A DNA stretch of 64,000 nucleotides. It comes from Oopsacas minuta (lineage: Eukaryota; Porifera; Hexactinellida; Lyssacinosida; Leucopsacidae). The stretch covers positions 1 to 64,000 of the forward strand of contig JAKMXF010000320.1 of NCBI GenBank assembly GCA_024704765.1. Direction: 5' to 3'. The notes beneath the pieces are model-generated. The model saw only the letters and a list, made by a program, of their open reading frames with translations, did not search any database and had not been told where the DNA came from. The position numbers were made by a program, and so were the translations under genes. Numbering within the stretch: position 1 is the first letter of the stretch; every line of letters starts with the position of its first letter. Positions 58,128-64,000 of this stretch are shown here, in pieces.

Positions 58128-59696
58128 TTATTTATTACAGTAATATAATAATGAACCGAATATAGTTGCTTCTAATGTTAAGGGTGTAATAAATTTTATT
58201 AGTAAGCAAAATTTCTTGTCAATCGAATACCCAAGCATATAATGCTGGACATTATGTGGCACTGTATCAAGTTGACTCTCTGCTTCAAGCTTGCTTCTCC
58301 TTCTATAGTCGGTATTTCTCAAAACATATTTAGAGATTTTCTTCCAATCATAACAATACAGGATTACCAGTTCTACTATTGTAATGCACATCAAACCGAC
58401 AAACATTATTAGGTAGTATCCTGCTGCCCTCCATATAATGAAATATGTCAACACACATCCTAGTGGAGTACTGATAAAGATAGATATTAAGAAACGTGTC
58501 AGAGTTTCTACATTTTGGAGACAGCAAGCATTGTATATACCTCTGAGTATATACACGATATCAGATAATATAATAACTCCTAATAATCGTATTCCAAACT
58601 CAATTTGTAGTCTAAATTCTTCAACGGTAGTAAACAGGAGAGATAGATAGTGAGCAAATGAAAATATAAGAATACCGAATATTACCACTATAGCCAATCC
58701 ATAGAGTAAACAAACAATGGAAGCCTTCTTCGCCCTTTCGAGTTCATTGTTCCCTAATAAGTTACCAATACGAACGGTAACACCGCTTCCATAACCGAGA
58801 GAGGTAGAAAGAAAGACAAACCAGATTGTGTTCAATATTCCAAATAATGCGAGTTGATTCGTGTCTTTGAGGACAAAGCCAACAAATATGATTGGAATTA
58901 CTCGCGAAAGGATCAAATCATTCAATTTTTGCAACACACCTGGAACTCCATATTTCAGGAAATGTAACCACTCAGTGAGGAGTTCGAATGTCCAGCATTG
59001 GTTCAAATATATCTTGTTGATATTACTTAGCCGAATGTAAGTAAACACAAGAACTGCTACGACATACATACTGATGACATAGGATATAGCGACTCCTTTG
59101 ATTTCAAGCTCATATCCAAATATGAAAATATATTGCAAGATTATATTTAGAATGTTCCCACTAATCAAGATGGCCAGTGTAGCGGCTACCTTATTTTGGG
59201 ATTGTAGAAATGAATTAGCAAGTTTAGCGTAGATATAAGCAGGGTAGCTAAAACACATAATGATGGTATAATCAGAGGCTCCTTGTGCAAGCTGAAAATC
59301 TCCTGAGAAATGAAATACAAAGGAATCAACGCATATCCAAATTGTCCATAGCGGAAAGCATGTCAAGGAAGCGATAAGTAAAGCTCTGCTGAAATATGTT
59401 CCTACAAGCTTATAATCCTTAGCTCCATAAGCTTGCGAACACAATGTGCCCATTGCAGCTACGAGTCCAGTAACCACAACATAAGCTGTGCAAGCTACCA
59501 CAGATTGTCCAATAAACAATGAACCTAGCTTCTTCCCAATTTCTTCTCCTGATGACCTTCCAATAAAAATAGTTCCAATCTTAAATTGAATTGCGTCACT
59601 GAAAAAGCTCAGCGCACTTGTGAGCCCTAAAATATTCATAAATTTGATCTCTGTCAAAATCCACTCATATTTCTTGAGATATTCTGTAAATATCAT
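58128..59696 (-). CDS. MATE-family multidrug/toxin extrusion transporter (SLC47-like)
   Basis: 522 aa, one exon. MATE proteins export organic cations in exchange for protons. About twelve hydrophobic segments are arranged as two six-helix bundles. The family hallmark MGTLCSQAYGAKDY (about residues 82-95) is present. The second-half counterpart lies around GYGSGVTVRIGNLLGNN (about 310-326). The C-terminal tail is hydrophilic (RRRSKLEAES), ending in a short hydrophobic stretch as in SLC47 members with a thirteenth helix. The start codon and about 190 bp upstream are repeated in inverted orientation at 59920-60111. Confidence 0.93.
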   Translation of the reverse strand: MIFTEYLKKYEWILTEIKFMNILGLTSALSFFSDAIQFKIGTIFIGRSSGEEIGKKLGSLFIGQSVVACTAYVVVTGLVAAMGTLCSQAYGAKDYKLVGTYFSRALLIASLTCFPLWTIWICVDSFVFHFSGDFQLAQGASDYTIIMCFSYPAYIYAKLANSFLQSQNKVAATLAILISGNILNIILQYIFIFGYELEIKGVAISYVISMYVVAVLVFTYIRLSNINKIYLNQCWTFELLTEWLHFLKYGVPGVLQKLNDLILSRVIPIIFVGFVLKDTNQLALFGILNTIWFVFLSTSLGYGSGVTVRIGNLLGNNELERAKKASIVCLLYGLAIVVIFGILIFSFAHYLSLLFTTVEEFRLQIEFGIRLLGVIILSDIVYILRGIYNACCLQNVETLTRFLISIFISTPLGCVLTYFIIWRAAGYYLIMFVGLMCITIVELVILYCYDWKKISKYVLRNTDYRRRSKLEAESQLDTVPHNVQHYMLGYSIDKKFCLLIKFITPLTLEATIFGSLLYYCNK

Positions 59697-60111
59697 GATC
59701 GAATAATATCCTTAATCAGTTAATACACATAACGTTGCAAATTTATGAGAAGGAATAACGGACTATTGACCACATGCTCATGACGATTGATTTCACATAA
59801 TAGGCTAAATGAACAATGACAACTTGTAGACAAAGACAAACTTGTACATGAGTAACTACTTAATTCATTTTCCCATAAAAAATATTCTTAGCCATGTAAT
59901 TTGTAAGAAATGCACCCATGTACCAGTTTGCAATTTGTCATTTGTTCATCTAGCCTATTATACGAGACCTATTGTCATTTGCATGTGGATGTGGTCAATA
60001 GTCTGTTATTCCTCCTCATAAATTGGCCAACGTTATTTGTATTGACACTCTCTACCCGATTGTACGTTTGCACTCATATTATTCGATCATGATATTTACA
60101 GAATATCTAGA
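59679..60111. repeat. inverted duplication of the MATE promoter and first codons
   Basis: Arms of about 190 bp (59679-59870 and 59920-60111) face each other around 59895. The right arm contains the complement of the MATE leader and the first seven codons (ATG ATA TTT ACA GAA TAT CTA), reading away to the right. Arms differ by several substitutions and indels. After the seventh codon the right copy runs into unrelated repeat sequence. Confidence 0.85.
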
Positions 60112-60880
60112 CTCAGCTAGCCTAGCGGCGTCGAAGAAGGAATCACTGGATGGGGTTAGGACGAAATTTGAGAATGGAGTGTTGTTACATTCCTCGGTCA
60201 TTCCTACGTTGCTAGGATAAAATCTTACCAAGTATTGTCAAGTGACCACTCAAACGATGTAGAATTTGGGCTGATTACGAATATCGCTAGATAAATTTTA
60301 TTAGTTGAAATCTGTAAAGGTTAAATACATTTTAACACCTTCAGAATGTGTCCAAATTTACCCCATAGATTTGTCCCCTACAGATTTCCTCCCAGATTTC
60401 CAGATGTCCTACTAAGTTTTCTATGTACAATCAAAAGCATGCTAGAGATTATGTTTCAAACACGTAATGAGGGGTAATTGGGTTTGCAGAATGCAGAGTC
60501 CGATTATTAGATTTTCAGAGTCTGAAGGTTACAAATTCACAGATTTATCATATGATTAATAATTTATATTTATATTTATGAATAATATAATTCAACTTAA
60601 CCATGGATAATTTAAAAGATATGTTTTTCCCCGATTATATAACCTTTGAATAATCGTAGAAGATTGTTCCAAACAGCAAAAGGGGGTAATTCAATACGCT
60701 GATTCCGAATTTGACACTCCTGAATTTGTACCGACGAAATCTCCTCCAGTATTCCCTTCTATTAATATTATTTAGTCAACTGATAATTATTGCAAACAAA
60801 TTGGACATTATACGGACTGGATAATCATATTAATTTGTAAATAAATTGTTTGGCTGATTTTAAATCCGAGCAGAGCGAGG

Positions 60881-61070
60881 AAAATAATATAAAATTACAA
60901 CCTGTGCTGACAGCTTAGTCAATTAAATTCAATTTGTTTAAAAGTGGCACTATTAATTGGAGGCACTATGTATATTGGAATTAAACCTGAGCTTTAATAG
61001 TGCCACTTTTTAAACAAATTGAATTTAATTGACTAAGCTGTTAGCACAAGTTGTAATTATATATTATTTT
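60881..61070. mobile_element. palindromic MITE, family A copy 2
   Basis: Arms of about 85 bp with GACAGCTTAGTCAATTAAAT and AGTGGCACTATTAATTGGAG blocks inverted in the other arm. Same family as 28669-28870. The centre is only about 20 bp. Confidence 0.85.
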
Positions 61071-61097
61071 TCTGCTATGGTTCATAGAACATTACCG

Positions 61098-61140
61098 CGC
61101 TTCACTTCCTAGGTCGCTGCGCGACAGCTTAGTGCTCCGG
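61098..61140. repeat. GC-rich patch with triloop hairpin
   Basis: GTCGC-TGC-GCGAC at 61113-61125 within a stretch CTAGGTCGCTGCGCGACAGC. Diverged relatives lie at 24558-24590 and 42808-42830. Confidence 0.8.
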
Positions 61141-61816
61141 GTTATTTTAAGTAATAATTATTAATTACTTTAACAGCTAAATTTTGTAGTATTATTGGTC
61201 GCTACTAGGATTGCCAGATTTTCCAAATTCCAAACTCGGACAAAATTTCTTCCCGACAATCAGTGGTGTCTTTTTGGGTCAGGGACCTAGAGCTACGGGG
61301 CGGATACCTATTTCTTTTCCCGGAAATTTTGCACCAATGTTTTTCAAGAAAAGTTTTAAATTCCCTGAGAGCACTACTTCAACTTGTTCACCGGCGAGCT
61401 CGTTAAACTATCGCACAACAGAAAGCTGTGTTCTTTAACGTTTACTTGTGTAATCTTGGGAATTGTTAGTTTACTATTCCTGAACAACAACCATATGTAA
61501 TTATATCAAACTTTGTGTCATTGGAAAACATCCATTGTCGCTTAGGAATCAACCACAATAGTAAATTTGTGGTAACTGAGTTCTGTCAACAAGATATGAA
61601 AGCGGTTAGAAAGTGCCTAGCAAGTAGACCGCATTCAATGTAGGAAATCGTTCCAAAAATAATTCCTCGTTCTATCCATAGAATGATAATATAATTACAC
61701 ATAATGTCCAAAAAATGTAGAGTCAAATATGTGTGTAATTATTGAATTATACAATAGGTTTTCTAATTTTAACAATACATTTAGTTATTTGATTAAGTTT
61801 TAGGTAATCCAAAGAC

Positions 61817-63904
61817 ATGTCATCCGCCTTCAATAAACTAATTTCTGACACCGCTGCTGATTCCAGAGCTCAGCCTATTACAAATCATTCAGATCGTCCC
61901 CAACTAAGATGCTACAAGATAAAGCACGGTGGTAAGGAGGTTACATTTACTGTTGATTCTCGCTACAAGCCTGACTCAAGTATTGGGATGGGGGCTTACG
62001 GAGTTGTTTGTTCTGCCCTTGATACTGTTACCAATAAACAGGTTGCTATAAAGAAATTGCCTGACCCTTTCAGTCGATTGGCCTCCGCTAAGCGTGCTCT
62101 TCGAGAGATTAATATCCTGACACATTTCGAGCATGAGAATATTATTTGTGCTCGCGATTTTTTACGACTAACTGGACGTGACATTTATATAAAACTTGAT
62201 CTAATGCAGACAGACCTCCAGCAGGTAATCAATACAAACCAACTCACTGATGAACATATCAAGTATTTCTCCTATCAGATGCTGAAAGCACTTAAGTATA
62301 TCCACTCTGGTAACATAGTACATAGAGACCTGAAACCATCGAACATTTTAGTTGACGAGAACTGTAATATCAAGATTGGAGACTTCTCGCTAGCTCGTGA
62401 CGTAAAATCCCAGCGACCAGACTTTGTTTGTTCTCGAGCAGATAATACCCTCACAGAATACGTAGCTACTCGATGGTATCGAGCTCCTGAACTCATGATG
62501 AATGTAGGTCCTCACACATGTGCTCTAGATATCTGGTCGCTGGGGTGTATCATGGCTGAGCTGATCAACGGCAAGACCCTCTTCCCAGGGACCTCATATC
62601 TGAATGAACTTCAGCTTATTCTCAGTGTGACAGGCACTCCAAAGAAACCTCTTCTGGAGAGAATGCGACAAGATAAAGTCAGAGAGTATATTCAGTCTCT
62701 GCCGGAGCAGAAACGCACGCGACTTTCTTCTCTCTTTCCTTCAGCTCCTGGTGAGTGTGTAAGTTTGGTAGACAAAATGCTCCTTCTAGACCCAGAAGAG
62801 AGGTGTACAGCCGAAACAGCTCTAAAGCACAGATACTTACGTGTACATCACAATCCGCTTGTGGAAGCTGTATGTTTAAAACATTTCAATTTCTCCTTTG
62901 AGAAAGACTTTACCTCTCCTGAGTTGATCAAACAAGCTGCCCTAGAAGAGATTAGAGGTTTCTACATGCGTAAGAACAAGAAAGGAAATATAAATGATAC
63001 TCTCAAGATTCTCACAGAAGTACTTAATCAGAGAGATTTTTCTACTTCGCAGCCTCCTCCTGACAGGCGATTTAAACCAAAGCGAGACAACTCATGTAAT
63101 CGAGTACTCTCTCCCAACCCTTCTACCCACATACCCTCACCCGAAACAAAGAGACACAAAATTGAACCACATCTTCGAAATGTGAATAATGCCTCCTCTC
63201 AGACATCTCTCTACCTGACTAATCAATCCAACTCCCCCTACTATCCTGATGACGTCATCCAAATGCCTCAAAAGAACACAAGAACGATTGGCACTCAGAC
63301 ATCTCCCCAGCTGGAGCGACGCTACGATCCAATATATGAATCTGCTCCATCTAATTCATATTCCATGTCACCTGCACCTAATTACCCTCCTTATACGCAA
63401 GAAGTATCCCACTTGAACTCTCCTTTCCTCGATCAAACATATCCTGAATTCTTCCCTCCTGTAGACTACTATGAAGAGGTTCCTAACCATGAGTGGATTG
63501 ACATTCCATACCAGCCTAGTTCTTGTAACCAAGGTTACGCTATTGGGTATGAGATATCTCCTTCTATCAACTCTTATATCCCTAGTAATAATAACTCTTC
63601 CTATTTTTTTGAGCCGAAGCTTCCTGACTTCCCTGTGCCTCCTCTTACTAACGTATCTTCTGAACACAGTTCTGACTGTGATCCCACCACTGGACAACCA
63701 GACATACTCTCTATGCCTCCTCCTACTCCGCCTCAATTCCAGATGGGACTACAACCTGTCCCTGTCCACATCCCTAAAGACACCTCAAACTCCCTTTTGA
63801 CTCATTGGCTTAACAGCGACCTTGCTTACCCACAAGATTTGCCAGATTTAGAGGATTGCTGTTATGACGTCATAAATGACTTATTCGCTGATATATTTCC
63901 ATAG
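61817..63904 (+). CDS. ERK5-like MAP kinase with long C-terminal tail
   Basis: 695 aa, coding in one exon; an acceptor-like TTTTAG 13 bp upstream suggests a leader intron. The kinase domain (about residues 45-360) has GMGAYGVV glycine loop, AIKKL lysine, HRDLKPSN catalytic loop, TEY activation motif in LTEYVATRWYRAPE, and MAPK insert features. A segment FNFSFEKDFTSPELIKQAAL after the kinase domain resembles ERK5 rather than ERK1/2. The 300-residue tail is Pro/Ser/Asn/Tyr-rich with basic clusters (KPKRD, ETKRHKIE) that may act in nuclear import, and an acidic C-terminus like a transactivation region. The magnesium-binding DFG reads DFS (residues 189-191, codon TCG at 62387), unusual for a MAPK. 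The expected upstream partner would be a MEK5-type kinase. Confidence 0.88.
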   Translation: MSSAFNKLISDTAADSRAQPITNHSDRPQLRCYKIKHGGKEVTFTVDSRYKPDSSIGMGAYGVVCSALDTVTNKQVAIKKLPDPFSRLASAKRALREINILTHFEHENIICARDFLRLTGRDIYIKLDLMQTDLQQVINTNQLTDEHIKYFSYQMLKALKYIHSGNIVHRDLKPSNILVDENCNIKIGDFSLARDVKSQRPDFVCSRADNTLTEYVATRWYRAPELMMNVGPHTCALDIWSLGCIMAELINGKTLFPGTSYLNELQLILSVTGTPKKPLLERMRQDKVREYIQSLPEQKRTRLSSLFPSAPGECVSLVDKMLLLDPEERCTAETALKHRYLRVHHNPLVEAVCLKHFNFSFEKDFTSPELIKQAALEEIRGFYMRKNKKGNINDTLKILTEVLNQRDFSTSQPPPDRRFKPKRDNSCNRVLSPNPSTHIPSPETKRHKIEPHLRNVNNASSQTSLYLTNQSNSPYYPDDVIQMPQKNTRTIGTQTSPQLERRYDPIYESAPSNSYSMSPAPNYPPYTQEVSHLNSPFLDQTYPEFFPPVDYYEEVPNHEWIDIPYQPSSCNQGYAIGYEISPSINSYIPSNNNSSYFFEPKLPDFPVPPLTNVSSEHSSDCDPTTGQPDILSMPPPTPPQFQMGLQPVPVHIPKDTSNSLLTHWLNSDLAYPQDLPDLEDCCYDVINDLFADIFP

Positions 63905-64000
63905 AAATGAATTCGTGTCTCACTCAATACTATTACATTAGATGTATACTTTTCTAATTCACTATTTCATAATTGTGTGTATTGTACAGTTTTACAACAG
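63905..64000. other. 3' flank of the kinase gene
   Basis: Too short to interpret; no feature seen. Confidence 0.4.

Larger units (their letters stand above)
60112..61816. other. repeat-bearing spacer upstream of the kinase
   Basis: About 60160-60300 resembles the inner part of the foldback at 24710-25400. About 60470-60720 holds two copies of the CTGAATCCGA-type motif. 60881-61070 is a palindromic MITE and 61098-61140 a hairpin patch. No gene seen. Confidence 0.5.

Noticed and set aside
61211-61438. 75-codon open frame before the kinase
   Set aside because: No recognisable protein features or splice sites; lies in repeat-bearing spacer.
1-64000. CRISPR arrays, operons, bacterial promoters
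   Set aside because: The window is eukaryotic with spliced genes; no direct-repeat/spacer arrays were seen.

Overview
The window is nuclear DNA from an animal. It is AT-rich, has short GT-AG introns (about 50-300 bp unless a repeat has landed in them), and encodes metazoan families: kinesin-3, an ERK5-like MAP kinase, a PRSS23-like protease, OGFOD2, PHOSPHO and an espin-like ankyrin protein. Relics of NHL-repeat genes and many hAT, Tc1/mariner and pogo-type short elements suggest a compact early-branching invertebrate, perhaps a sponge. That placement is inference; no database search was possible.

Layout. 1-11464: tandem copies of a DUF4140/DUF4139 (MuiA-like) gene. Copy 1 is frameshifted, copy 2 is intact, and a 4.9-kb intron in copy 2 holds three inverted-repeat elements. 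12714-15932 (-): small espin-like ankyrin gene with a foldback element in its second intron. 17049-19698 (-): ribosomal protein P2 and an unrecognised 306-aa protein. 20429-22606 (-): a borealin-like gene and a decayed duplicate of it split by a hAT-type MITE. 25567-27765 (-): intronless DHX15-like helicase. 27777-32850: repeat-rich stretch with two (AAT)n tracts, a type I hammerhead ribozyme motif, nested MITEs and a broken mariner. 32851-41334 (+): kinesin-3 (KIF1/UNC-104 type). 42451-49560 (+): OGFOD2-like oxygenase, with a broken NHL gene inside its first intron on the other strand. 49787-63904: six consecutive genes with uninterrupted coding regions: RlaP-like nucleotidyltransferase, PHOSPHO phosphatase, bacterial-style TPR protein, PRSS23-like protease (-), MATE transporter (-) and ERK5-like kinase.

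The genes look like an unrelated eukaryotic assortment, not a functional cluster. The most notable signals lie in non-coding DNA. They are a complete hammerhead core beside an (AAT)n tract; clusters of GC-rich perfect hairpins with three-base loops scattered over at least seven loci; and a roughly 600-bp segment present both upstream of and inside the kinesin gene. One copy of that segment preserves the empty sites of two transposons that fill the other. Protein-level oddities are a one-base frameshift just before the kinesin P-loop, DFS in place of DFG in the kinase, DEVH in the helicase, and a two-module RlaP-type nucleotidyltransferase.
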